64,000 nt of DNA from JAWVFM01 sp038237625 (GTDB taxonomy: Bacteria; Actinomycetota; Thermoleophilia; Solirubrobacterales; 70-9): positions 36,588-100,587 of the forward strand of contig JBBRYM010000010.1 in the NCBI GenBank assembly GCA_038237625.1, written 5' to 3'. The notes beneath the pieces were generated by a model, which saw only the letters and a program-made list of their open reading frames with translations, did not search any database and was not told the DNA's origin. How positions within the stretch are numbered: the stretch's first letter is position 1; each line of letters starts with the position of its first letter. The position numbers and the translations under genes were made by a program. Of the stretch, positions 25,870 through 33,963 are shown one piece after another.

Positions 25870-28410
25870 ATGGCTGGCGATTCGGGAAGGGGCGGCCGCC
25901 CGGGGCCTGCGTCGTCTGCGCCAGGCCCCGAGCCGGTGCCCAGCATGTGGAAGCGGGCTCGGCTTGGGCTTGGTTCAACCGACGCCGCCCGCGCCCGGGC
26001 GGGCGTGGGGGTCGGACTGCTCGTCCTGGCGCCGATCCTCGTGGTCGACATCTTGGTTGGAGGCGACACGCAGCTCGTTGTGATGTACGTCCTCGCCGTG
26101 TTTGCCGCCACCCTCGTCGCAGTGTCGTCCACCGTAGTCGTCGGGGCACTCGTCGTAGCGCTCGCGGCGATCAGTCCCATGTGGAACCACAACGCCGGCT
26201 CGGAGCTCTACTGGCTTCGCCTGGTCGGCGTTCTGGCCTCGTGCGCCTTTGCGATCTACATGGCGCGGCGGTGGCGACGGGTTTCGAGGCTCTCCGGCCG
26301 GCTCGGCCTGTTGGACGAGATCAGCGCAATGGCCGACGGATCACTTCCCCTCGACGAAACGCTGGCGCACGCGCTGGAGCAGATCGTTCCCGCGGCCGCT
26401 GACTTCTGCATGATCGACACTATCCGCGATGCGGAGGTGACCCGGATCGGCACGCGAGTGCGGGGGCGCTCGGACTGGCGTGAGCTCGAGAGGCGGCTGC
26501 GCCGCCGCCGTCCCTCAACACCTCAGTGGTTGCGCAACCCCGAGTTCGGGATCCCGCTCGTGCCGATGTTCCTGCCGCGTGTCACAGCCGGTCACGAGGA
26601 GATCCTCTCCCACGACCTGGAGGACCTTGCGTTCCTGCGCTCCCTGGGGTTGCGCTCGTGCGCGATCGTGCCGATGATCGCGCGAGGCCGTCTGCTTGGA
26701 ACGCTGACGCTGGGCGTTGCCTGGTCCCGTCGCTCCTACGATCGCGACGATCTGGCCTTCGGCCGCGCCCTCGCCAGCCGCCTCGCGCTTGCGCTCGACC
26801 ACGCCGGTCTCTTTTCAGACCTCGAGAGCGTCGAGCGGCGCATGGACGCCGTGATGGCGCGAATTCCCGAGTCGGTCACCGTCAGCGACGGCGGGGGGCG
26901 CCTCGTCTACGCGAATGAGGTCGCGGCGGGATGGGCGGGCACCGAGGTGACGCGGCTGATCGGCAAGCGCATCGGCTGGCTCGACGAGCGCCTGACCCTC
27001 TTCGACCAAACCGGCGATCCGCTGACGATGACGGAAATGGTGAAAACTCGCGCAGGCGACGATCGTCCGGCTCGGCGGTTTGTGCGGATGGTCGAGCACC
27101 ACAGCGGCCGCGAGCGCTGGGGACTCGTCTCCAGCGACGTCATTCGAGGGCCCGACGGCGAGGTTCTGTATTTCGTTACGACCACCGAGGACGTCACCAC
27201 CTCGAAGCGGGCGGAGCTGGGCGAGCGCCTTCTCGCTCACGCCGGAGCCTTTCTCGCCGGCGCTCCCGAGATGCATGAAGCGCTCCGCCAGGTAGCGGAG
27301 GCGGCGATCCCGGAGCTGGCCGACGGCTGCGCGGTGGCGCTCACGAGCGCGACCGGCGAGGTCGACGTGCGGGAATCCGCCGGCGTCATCGGCAAGCGCG
27401 CGGTGGAAGGCGACGCGCACCTGAGAACCGTGGTCGAGACCCGGCAGGCACTCCGCGCGAGCCTCGAATCGGGGCCGGCGGTGCTCGCGCCGATCAACGC
27501 AGGCGATACGACGATCGGAGTCATCACGCTGGTGAACGCAAAGGGTGGTCGCCCCTTCAGCGATGCCGACCTGACGCTCGCCGCAGACATCGGCGCGCGT
27601 TTGGGAACGGCGATCGAGTCTGCGCGCCTCGCCGGGGTGCGTAAGGAGATCGCATCCACGCTCCAGCGCGCTCTAGAGCCCGATCCCCTGCCCGAGATCG
27701 CGGGGTGGAAGCTGGACTCGATGTACCGGCCGGCCGGGGAGCTGAACGAAGTTGGCGGCGACTTCTACGAGGTCATCGAGGTCGAAAACGGCTGGATGGT
27801 CGTGGTCGGCGATGTGCTCGGGCGCGGTGCGGCGGCTGCGGCGATCACCGCGGTTGCCCGGAACACGATCCGCGCAGCTCTCACCCTCACGGGCGACCCC
27901 CGCGAAGCCCTGCGCGTTCTCAATGATCACCTCTGCTCCCGCGACGTCAGCCCCCTGTGCAGCGTGGCGATCGCGGTGCTGCCGGATTCGGCCGAGACGG
28001 GACCCGCGGATGCGGTCGTGACCTGCGCGGGTCACCCGCTGCCTCTCGTGATTCGCGAGGACGGCGTCACCGAGGCGTGCCGCCCGGGCCCGCTCCTCGG
28101 CGCCGTGCGCGATGCGTCGTGGAGCCTCGATCTGGTTTCGCTGGGGCCCGGCGAGCAAATGGTCATCTACACCGACGGCATCATCGAAGCCAGGATGGGC
28201 GGAGGATTCCTGGGCGAGTCGGGGCTTGCCGAATGCTTGGAGGGCGTTCGGAGCCCGGGCGCCGCGGTGGAACGGATCGAGGCCGCGCTCGCGAATCAGG
28301 CCGTCGAAGTCGCCGACGATGCCGCCGCGGTGGTGCTGATGCGGCTTCCGGCTCCGGGGCTGCCCGAGAGTTCAAGGCCTGGCCGATTGGCCGCCGCCGA
28401 CTCGGGGTAG
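25870..28410 (+). CDS. Membrane-anchored GAF-PAS-GAF SpoIIE/RsbU-type PP2C phosphatase
   Basis: An 846-residue sensor phosphatase. Helices lie at about 44-64, 67-85, 88-104 and 115-131. A GAF domain follows (about 150-320), then a PAS domain (about 325-450, MARIPESVTVSDGGGRLVYA), then a second GAF (about 455-595). The C-terminal PP2C/SpoIIE domain (about 600-830) has the metal-binding EVGGDFYEV near residue 629, VVGDVLGRG and VIYTDGIIEAR. In such systems the phosphatase removes phosphate from the STAS antagonist, freeing it to bind the anti-sigma factor. The encoded STAS protein downstream is the likely substrate. The ATG at 25870 is used; an ATG at 25816 is possible. The signal sensed is unknown. 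Confidence 0.92.
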   Translation: MAGDSGRGGRPGPASSAPGPEPVPSMWKRARLGLGSTDAARARAGVGVGLLVLAPILVVDILVGGDTQLVVMYVLAVFAATLVAVSSTVVVGALVVALAAISPMWNHNAGSELYWLRLVGVLASCAFAIYMARRWRRVSRLSGRLGLLDEISAMADGSLPLDETLAHALEQIVPAAADFCMIDTIRDAEVTRIGTRVRGRSDWRELERRLRRRRPSTPQWLRNPEFGIPLVPMFLPRVTAGHEEILSHDLEDLAFLRSLGLRSCAIVPMIARGRLLGTLTLGVAWSRRSYDRDDLAFGRALASRLALALDHAGLFSDLESVERRMDAVMARIPESVTVSDGGGRLVYANEVAAGWAGTEVTRLIGKRIGWLDERLTLFDQTGDPLTMTEMVKTRAGDDRPARRFVRMVEHHSGRERWGLVSSDVIRGPDGEVLYFVTTTEDVTTSKRAELGERLLAHAGAFLAGAPEMHEALRQVAEAAIPELADGCAVALTSATGEVDVRESAGVIGKRAVEGDAHLRTVVETRQALRASLESGPAVLAPINAGDTTIGVITLVNAKGGRPFSDADLTLAADIGARLGTAIESARLAGVRKEIASTLQRALEPDPLPEIAGWKLDSMYRPAGELNEVGGDFYEVIEVENGWMVVVGDVLGRGAAAAAITAVARNTIRAALTLTGDPREALRVLNDHLCSRDVSPLCSVAIAVLPDSAETGPADAVVTCAGHPLPLVIREDGVTEACRPGPLLGAVRDASWSLDLVSLGPGEQMVIYTDGIIEARMGGGFLGESGLAECLEGVRSPGAAVERIEAALANQAVEVADDAAAVVLMRLPAPGLPESSRPGRLAAADSG

Positions 28411-28439
28411 GTGCTCTCACCCGACTAAGGAGGGCCATC

Positions 28440-28784
28440 ATGCCTGCCACTCGCGCCGAGACCCCCATTCCCCAGCCACCGGAAGCGCCGACCGTGCCGA
28501 CCGCGCCTGTCGAGAAGCCGGAGCCCGAGCCCGCCCCGGGCGGCGAGCCCGCCCCCGATCCGGTCGACGACCCCGTGGCGCCACGACCGGACGTCGACGA
28601 GCCAGAACCCCCGGCCGAACAGGATGATCCACTCCACGGCCACTTCGCGGGTCGCCATCATTCGTCGGTACAGTTTGGAGCGGCTGCCGGAGTGCCCTCC
28701 CCAGGAACTGAACGTGATCGCAGAGTTCGACGTCAAGACGGAACCGCAGGACGATGGCGTCCACGTGCTCGCGGTCAGCGGTGA
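28440..28784 (+). CDS. Proline-rich acidic small protein (uncertain)
   Basis: A 114-residue frame with a very good ribosome-binding site (AAGGAGGG) seven bases before its ATG. The first 60 residues are almost only Pro, Glu, Ala, Asp and Val (PQPPEAPTVPTAPVEKPEPE), suggesting a disordered segment. The remainder, from about LHGHFAGRHHSSVQF on, looks unlike a folded domain and overlaps the STAS gene by 71 bp in another frame. Either a short disordered protein is made whose tail is incidental, or the ribosome-binding site belongs to a decayed gene. There is no homology clue. Confidence 0.45.
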   Translation: MPATRAETPIPQPPEAPTVPTAPVEKPEPEPAPGGEPAPDPVDDPVAPRPDVDEPEPPAEQDDPLHGHFAGRHHSSVQFGAAAGVPSPGTERDRRVRRQDGTAGRWRPRARGQR

Positions 28785-29067
28785 GCTCGACGCCGCCACC
28801 GCGCCCCGCCTGAGCGAGGCCTTCGAGGCCCTGATCGACTCCGAGCCAGAATCCGTGCTCGTCGACCTGAGCGAATGCTCGTTCATCGATTCGACGGGAC
28901 TCGGCGTCGTCGTCACCGCTCGCACCCGCCTTCTGGACCAGGGTCGCCGTTTCGAGCTTTGTTGCGCCGGAGCGCAGGCCCGTCGGATCCTCGAGATCAC
29001 TGGCCTGGATGACGCCTTCGGCCTCTTCGACACCCGCGACGAGGCCCTCACCTCCCTCGCCGGCTGA
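28714..29067 (+). CDS. STAS-domain anti-sigma factor antagonist (RsbV/SpoIIAA-like)
   Basis: A 117-residue single STAS domain: HVLAVSGELDAATAPRLSEA, then LVDLSECSFIDSTGLGVVV with the phosphorylatable Ser60 in the DST motif. RsbV-type proteins bind the anti-sigma kinase when unphosphorylated and so release the sigma factor. The GTG at 28714 has CAGGAA upstream; an ATG at 28624 would add 30 residues that do not match the family. It lies about 300 bp downstream of the SpoIIE phosphatase gene on the same strand and completes the partner-switching set. Confidence 0.92.
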   Translation: MIAEFDVKTEPQDDGVHVLAVSGELDAATAPRLSEAFEALIDSEPESVLVDLSECSFIDSTGLGVVVTARTRLLDQGRRFELCCAGAQARRILEITGLDDAFGLFDTRDEALTSLAG

Positions 29068-29115
29068 CGAACGCTCCTTCTCCGTCGTTTAGTCTCGTCC
29101 TGACGGGGGAGCCGG

Positions 29116-30453
29116 ATGCTCGCCGTCCGATATGCGAGCACGATGACCGCCCCGACGCTCAGCTTCTTCCTCCCGCTCTTTCACGGAAGCGACCTCGTCA
29201 AGGCGATCACCATCCCGCTGTTCACGGGTGCCATCGGCTACGTCATCAACTGGACCGGGGTGTGGATGCTGTTCCATCCCCTCAGGTTCGTCGGCTTTCG
29301 CGCCCCCGGGCTCGCGCCGGCGGCGAAGCTGCTCCCGCGTCGCCTGCAGGAGATTCCAGGGATCATGCACGGCGGGATCGGCTGGCAGGGGATCGTTCCC
29401 AATCGCGCAGCCAAGATGGGCTCGATTGCTGCCGACAAGGGCCTGGCCAAGCTCGGGACTCCAAGCGAGTTCTACGAGAAGCTCGAGCCCGACAAGATCG
29501 CCGAGCACATCCTGACCACGGCGCAGCGCGACATTCGCGAGGTGGTCGAGCGGATCATGGAGCGCGAGCACGCGCGCCTTTGGAACGATTTGCCCCCCCG
29601 CGTGCGCGAGGCCGTCCACGCACGGGTGCAGTCGCAGCTGCCGGGAATCGTGCACGATGTCACCAGGGAGATCGGTCGCAACATCGACCAGCTCCTGGAC
29701 GTAAAGCTCATGGTCATCCGCCAGTTCGAAGAGCGGCCCGAGCTCGCCATGCGGGCGTTCCTCGAGGTGGGGCAGCGCGAGCTCAAGCTGATGATCAACT
29801 TCGGCTTCCTGTTCGGCTTTCTGTTCGGCATCCCGGTGGTCTTCATCACGCATTGGATCCCCCAGTGGTGGGTGCTCCCGGTTTGCGGGGTGATCGTCGG
29901 GTGGCTCACGAACCGGCTGGGAATGCAGGTCATCTTTGAGCCCGTCGAGCCGCGGAAGATCGGGCCCTTCCTTCTCCACGGCCTGTTCCTGCGCAGACGC
30001 TCGCAGGTGGCCGAGGTGTACTCGAAGATCATCGCCGACGACGTCGTCACCCTCGGCAACGTGGGCGATCAGCTGCTGAACGGCCCGCGCTCCGATCGCA
30101 CCCGGCAGATGCTGGAGACCGCGCTACGGCCGGCCGTCGACCAGGCGACGGGGCCGGCGCGGGGGGCGGTGCGCGTCGCGATCGGCGCGCACCAGTACGA
30201 CACGATCCGCGAGTCCGTGGCCACGGAGGCGGTCGAATACACGATGACCCCGCTCACCGACCCCGAGTTCTCCGAGCAGCAGTCGAGCCACATCAAGTCG
30301 CTTTTGGCGAGCAGGATGCGCGAGATGTCGTATTCCGACTTCGTCGAACTGCTGCGCTCGGCGATCAAGGAGGACGAATGGATGCTCTACGCGCACGGGG
30401 CCGTGCTGGGGTTCGGCGCCGGGCTCGTTCACCTGGGACTCTTTGGGGTGTGA
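29116..30453 (+). CDS. DUF445 family membrane protein
   Basis: A 445-residue protein with N-terminal and central hydrophobic segments. The N-terminal signature FTGAIGYVINWTGVWMLFHP matches the GYxTNWxAxxMLFxP motif of DUF445. It is followed by long amphipathic helices (EHILTTAQRDIREVVERIME) and a second membrane hairpin FGFLFGFLFGIPVVFITHW. The C-terminal end is another hydrophobic helix. The family has no settled function. The gene is followed after 6 bp by the Abi-alpha gene, so the two are probably one transcript. An ATG at 29143 inside is an alternative start. Confidence 0.88.
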   Translation: MLAVRYASTMTAPTLSFFLPLFHGSDLVKAITIPLFTGAIGYVINWTGVWMLFHPLRFVGFRAPGLAPAAKLLPRRLQEIPGIMHGGIGWQGIVPNRAAKMGSIAADKGLAKLGTPSEFYEKLEPDKIAEHILTTAQRDIREVVERIMEREHARLWNDLPPRVREAVHARVQSQLPGIVHDVTREIGRNIDQLLDVKLMVIRQFEERPELAMRAFLEVGQRELKLMINFGFLFGFLFGIPVVFITHWIPQWWVLPVCGVIVGWLTNRLGMQVIFEPVEPRKIGPFLLHGLFLRRRSQVAEVYSKIIADDVVTLGNVGDQLLNGPRSDRTRQMLETALRPAVDQATGPARGAVRVAIGAHQYDTIRESVATEAVEYTMTPLTDPEFSEQQSSHIKSLLASRMREMSYSDFVELLRSAIKEDEWMLYAHGAVLGFGAGLVHLGLFGV

Positions 30454-30459
30454 GCGCCA

Positions 30460-31305
30460 GTGCCCGATGACATCCGCGACGAGCCGCCCGAGCGCCGGCG
30501 CGACGAGCTCATGAGCTCGCTGCCCGGCCTGGCGCGGATCTATGGATCCGCCTGGTTCCACACCGCCGAATGGGCGGCGGAGACCTCGACGAAAGCAACG
30601 TCGCGCGTAGTCCGGGCGGCGATTTCCCGCGAGTCCCCCGGCGAGGTCCTGGGGGAGATGGGCGACGAGGCTCGCCGCTACGCGCGCCGCTTGCTCGGGA
30701 TCGTCGACGCGGAGGGCAACTACGTGCCCACCGCGGTCTCGGACCTGGTGGCGCCCCGCGAGCGCGACAGCCGGCGTGACGCCGCGGCGTCGCTGCGCGA
30801 GCGCGGGGCCGAGCTGCTGCGCCGCTCAGCGGACGTCGACTACGTGGAGGACGCTCACCCCGCCTATGGGCGCATTCTCAGCGAGCTGGCCCCCGACGAG
30901 GGCCGGATCCTGAGGCTGCTCGCGGAGGGCGGCCCCCAGCCCTCGATCGACGTCCGGACCGTCGGCCTCGTCATCGTGGGCTCAGAGCTGGTGGGCGCCG
31001 GGTTCACCATGATCGGCGCCGAGGCCGGATGCCGCCACGTCGATCGGATCCACGCCTATCTCAACAACCTCTTCAGGCTGGGGCTCGTGTGGTTCTCGCG
31101 CGAGCCGGTCTCGGATTCGATGCGCTACCAGGTTCTCGAAGCTCAGCCCGAAGTGCTCAAGGCCATGCGCGAGGCCGGCCGCACCAGGACCGTGCGGCGC
31201 AGCATCCACCTCACTCCGTTCGGCGCGGACTTCTGCGAGGTGTGCCTGCCACTCGGTACCGATGAGCTCGAAGCCCTTCCGGGGATTCCCGCCGAAGGGG
31301 AATAG
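30460..31305 (+). CDS. Abi-alpha (DUF4393) domain protein
   Basis: A 281-residue soluble protein with a GTG start. The C-terminal half carries the pattern of the Abi-alpha/DUF4393 family: AYGRILSELAPDEGRILRLL, then IHAYLNNLFRLGLVWF and a final IHLTPFGADFCEVCLP. The N-terminal 110 residues are helical and charged. The family name comes from abortive-infection loci, but a defence role for this copy is not demonstrated. It is translationally close (6 bp) to the DUF445 gene. A hairpin follows 15 bp after its stop. Confidence 0.75.
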   Translation: MPDDIRDEPPERRRDELMSSLPGLARIYGSAWFHTAEWAAETSTKATSRVVRAAISRESPGEVLGEMGDEARRYARRLLGIVDAEGNYVPTAVSDLVAPRERDSRRDAAASLRERGAELLRRSADVDYVEDAHPAYGRILSELAPDEGRILRLLAEGGPQPSIDVRTVGLVIVGSELVGAGFTMIGAEAGCRHVDRIHAYLNNLFRLGLVWFSREPVSDSMRYQVLEAQPEVLKAMREAGRTRTVRRSIHLTPFGADFCEVCLPLGTDELEALPGIPAEGE

Positions 31306-31320
31306 GAGAGCGCACTGATC

Positions 31321-31338
31321 GGCGCCGCTTTTGGCGCC
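31321..31338. terminator. Bidirectional hairpin between convergent genes
   Basis: GGCGCC-GCTTTT-GGCGCC is a six-base stem with a T-rich loop, lying between the stop of the Abi-alpha gene and the stop of the cyclophilin gene. It is short but well placed to end transcription from both sides. Confidence 0.55.
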
Positions 31339-31805
31339 TACTCGGCCGCGTCGTCGAGTTCGACGCGCTCGATCACCTGCGGGGTCACGGGCCGATCGCG
31401 CCCGTCCGTGGAGGTGCCCTCGATCTCATCGACGGCCTCGATCCCGGACGTCACCTGGCCGAAGACCGTGTGCTTGCCGTCCAGGTGCGGCGTCGCGTTC
31501 GCGGTGACGATGAAGAACTGTGAGCCGTTCGTGTTCGGCCCGGCGTTGGCCATCGCCAGGGCACCGCGAACCGCCTTGTTCGGGTTGATCTCGTCCTCGA
31601 AGGTGTAGCCCGGGCCGCCGGTTCCCGTTCCCTGCGGGCAGCCGCCCTGGATCATGAAGCCCTGGATCACGCGGTGAAAGACGAGCCCGTCGTAGAAGCC
31701 ATCGGCCGCGAGCTTGCGAAAGTTCTCCACGGTCTTCGGCGCGTCGGCGTCGAAGAGCTCGATCTGGACCGCGCCGGCGGTGGTATGAATCGTTGCGGTG
31801 TTCAT
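31338..31805 (-). CDS. Cyclophilin-type peptidyl-prolyl cis-trans isomerase
   Basis: A 155-residue cytoplasmic cyclophilin without signal peptide. The catalytic Arg is in VFHRVIQGFMIQGG. The substrate-binding NGSQFFIVTA is intact. The loop HLDGKHTVFG has His where cyclophilin A has Trp, as in many bacterial members. It assists folding by proline isomerisation. It is transcribed alone, divergent from the membrane protein at 31843. Confidence 0.95.
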   Translation of the reverse strand: MNTATIHTTAGAVQIELFDADAPKTVENFRKLAADGFYDGLVFHRVIQGFMIQGGCPQGTGTGGPGYTFEDEINPNKAVRGALAMANAGPNTNGSQFFIVTANATPHLDGKHTVFGQVTSGIEAVDEIEGTSTDGRDRPVTPQVIERVELDDAAE

Positions 31806-31842
31806 CTGCTCTCAATCTAGCGGGAACGGGTAGAAGCAGGCC

Positions 31843-32466
31843 ATGGGCGCCGTCGGGAGGACAAGCCCTTGGTATCCGATCGTGGCGGTTGTCGCGATCG
31901 CCACCACGATCGTCGGGGCCACGATGCTCGGCGGGCCTCCTGCCGGGATGGCAGCCTCATTCGCCTGCGCCGCGACGATTGTCGTCATCGCCGCGAGGGC
32001 CAAGCCCGACGCGGCGATCGAGGCCGACCCAGGACCGGCGAATCGCATTCTCGTCATCGCCTGCACGCCGCTGGATCACCCCGAGGCGCTCGCGCCGATC
32101 GTTGCCGAAGCCAGGGATGCCACCCCTCCCGGCTCCGCTGAGGCGCTGATCGTGGCTCCGGCCGCCATGGGGCGCTTGGCGAGCTGGACATCCGACGTCG
32201 CGGCGGGCCGGGTGGCTGCCGCGGAGCGACTCGTCGTTGCGCTCGCAGGCCTCGCGGCGGCCGGGTTGGAGGCCACTGGGCGTGTGGGGGACGCCGACCC
32301 TCTCCTGGCCACGGAGGATGCATTGCGAAGCTGGCCCGCCGGGAGTGTCCTCTTCATCCACGACTTCGCCGACGAGCGCGCCGCGATCGCGGCCGGCGAG
32401 ATCTCGCGCCGGGCGTCGGTTCCGGTGCGCGGAGTGGCTCTTGCCGGCGTAGCCGCGCCTCGATGA
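31843..32466 (+). CDS. Membrane protein with cytoplasmic alpha/beta (stress-protein-like) domain
   Basis: A 207-residue protein. Two helices lie near the N-terminus (PIVAVVAIATTIVGATML and MAASFACAATIVVIAA). From about residue 65 an alpha/beta pattern begins (RILVIACTPLDHPEALAPIV, then EALIVAPAAMGRLASW and GSVLFIHDFADERAA) that recalls universal-stress or receiver-like Rossmann folds, but no ATP-binding motif was seen. The function is unknown. The gene lies 83 bp before rlmN on the same strand. Confidence 0.65.
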   Translation: MGAVGRTSPWYPIVAVVAIATTIVGATMLGGPPAGMAASFACAATIVVIAARAKPDAAIEADPGPANRILVIACTPLDHPEALAPIVAEARDATPPGSAEALIVAPAAMGRLASWTSDVAAGRVAAAERLVVALAGLAAAGLEATGRVGDADPLLATEDALRSWPAGSVLFIHDFADERAAIAAGEISRRASVPVRGVALAGVAAPR

Positions 32467-32549
32467 GTGATCCCACGACTCCACGCACGCGGCCGTGGAA
32501 TCAATCATCTAGCTGAGCCCCGGCATCCACCGTCCTACACTGGCCGCGG

Positions 32550-33554
32550 ATGGACCTCGCGCTGCTCAAATCGACCCTCGCCGACCTGGACGAGCCTGAC
32601 TTTCGCGAGCGCCAGATCTGGCGCTGGGCGAGCGCGGGCTCGGCCTCGTATGACCCGATGACGGATCTCCCGGCAACCCTCCGAAGCCGGCTCGCCGCCC
32701 GGGTGCCGTTCTCCAGCCTCGGGCTGGATGCCGAGGCCACCTCGAGGGATGGCACCGCGAAGACCCTCTTCTCCACGGCCGACGGGCGGGCCGTCGAGGC
32801 GGTCCTGATGCGATTTCGCGACGGCCGGCGCTCGGTATGCCTGTCGAGCCAGTCGGGGTGCCCGCTCACCTGTGCCTTCTGCGCCACCGGTGCCATGCGC
32901 TTTGGCCGCAACCTCACCGAGTCGGAGATCCTCGACCAGGCGCTGCATTTCCGGCGCTCCTCCGATCTCGACCACGCGGTCTTCATGGGAATGGGCGAGC
33001 CGATGATGAACCTGGACGCGGTGCTCGCCGTCTGCGAGCGGTTGCCCGATCTCGGCATCGCGAATTCGCGGACGACGATCTCGACCGTAGGCTGGGTCCC
33101 GGGGATCGATCGCCTTGCCGAGGACGGGCCGCCGGTGCGCCTCGCTCTGTCGCTGCACGCTGCTGAGCCGGCGCTGCGTTCCGAGCTGATGCCCGTAAAC
33201 GACCGCTACCCACTTGCGGACGTGCTGGACGCGTGCCGGCGCTGGCAGGCCTCGCGCCGCCGGCGCGTCTACATCGAGTACGTGATGCTCGGCGGCGTCA
33301 ACGATCGCGTCGAGCAGGCGCACGCATTGGCTGCCGCGCTCCAGCCGCGCACCGCTTTCAAGGTCAATCTCATTCCGTACAACCCTACGGGCGGCGGGTT
33401 CCAGGGATCGACGCGGGCGGCGACGGCGGCCTTCGCGGCCGCTTTGCGCACAAGCGGGGTACCGGCGACCGTCCGCCTGACGAGGGGCCGCGACATCGCC
33501 GCCGCCTGTGGACAGCTTGCGGCGGGTGACGCGAAGGTCGCGGCAGGGGACTAA
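32550..33554 (+). CDS. rlmN: Dual-specificity RNA methyltransferase RlmN
   Basis: A 334-residue radical SAM enzyme that methylates C2 of A2503 in 23S rRNA and A37 of some tRNAs. The cluster motif is CPLTCAFC (Cys104, 108, 111). MGMGEPMMN is the conserved SAM-side motif. The second catalytic Cys is in RGRDIAAACGQL close to the end. The N-terminal helix-hairpin segment (FRERQIWRWAS) is the RlmN substrate-recognition part. Its length is slightly shorter than usual. The RTX-like gene starts 10 bp after its stop, although functionally unrelated. Confidence 0.96.
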   Translation: MDLALLKSTLADLDEPDFRERQIWRWASAGSASYDPMTDLPATLRSRLAARVPFSSLGLDAEATSRDGTAKTLFSTADGRAVEAVLMRFRDGRRSVCLSSQSGCPLTCAFCATGAMRFGRNLTESEILDQALHFRRSSDLDHAVFMGMGEPMMNLDAVLAVCERLPDLGIANSRTTISTVGWVPGIDRLAEDGPPVRLALSLHAAEPALRSELMPVNDRYPLADVLDACRRWQASRRRRVYIEYVMLGGVNDRVEQAHALAAALQPRTAFKVNLIPYNPTGGGFQGSTRAATAAFAAALRTSGVPATVRLTRGRDIAAACGQLAAGDAKVAAGD

Positions 33555-33564
33555 CTTTCATGGA

Positions 33565-33963
33565 GTGGGAGCGCTGAGAGCAGGGACGACTCGAGTCGCC
33601 GTCGCCGCAATCGCCATCGCGATCGTCGTGACCGTCGGCGCCGCCCTCGCCCGGACCGGTAGCTCGGCGCCGGCGCAGCTCAAGGTGATCACCGGGACCG
33701 GCCGCGCGGACCATCTTGTTGGCACGCGGCATCGCGACCGCATCGACGGCCGCAAGGGGGCGGATCACATCAACGGGCGCGGTGGAGCGGACCTCCTCAC
33801 CGGCGGCGAGGGACCCGACCGGATCAGGGCCCGCGATGGCCGTCAGGACACGATCGACTGTGGGCCCGGCATCGACGTCGCCATCGTCGACCGCGCCGAA
33901 AACGGCGTTTACGACTGCGAGCAAGTACGCGTGCCGAAGCCCGGGCAGAAGGGGAATCGCTGA
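33565..33963 (+). CDS. Small exported RTX-like calcium-binding protein
   Basis: A 132-residue protein with a Sec-type or membrane-anchor N-terminus (TRVAVAAIAIAIVVTVGAAL). Next come three to four copies of a hemolysin-type nonapeptide-like unit (GTGRADHLVG, HRDRIDGRKGADHINGRGGADLLTGG), which bind Ca in RTX proteins. It ends with the module TIDCGPGIDVAIVDRAENG..DCEQVR, which is shared with the tails of the two giant subtilases downstream. The GTG at 33565 follows a GGAG. The next gene starts at its stop codon (TGATG), so it is in one operon with the two phosphoesterases. Confidence 0.75.
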   Translation: MGALRAGTTRVAVAAIAIAIVVTVGAALARTGSSAPAQLKVITGTGRADHLVGTRHRDRIDGRKGADHINGRGGADLLTGGEGPDRIRARDGRQDTIDCGPGIDVAIVDRAENGVYDCEQVRVPKPGQKGNR

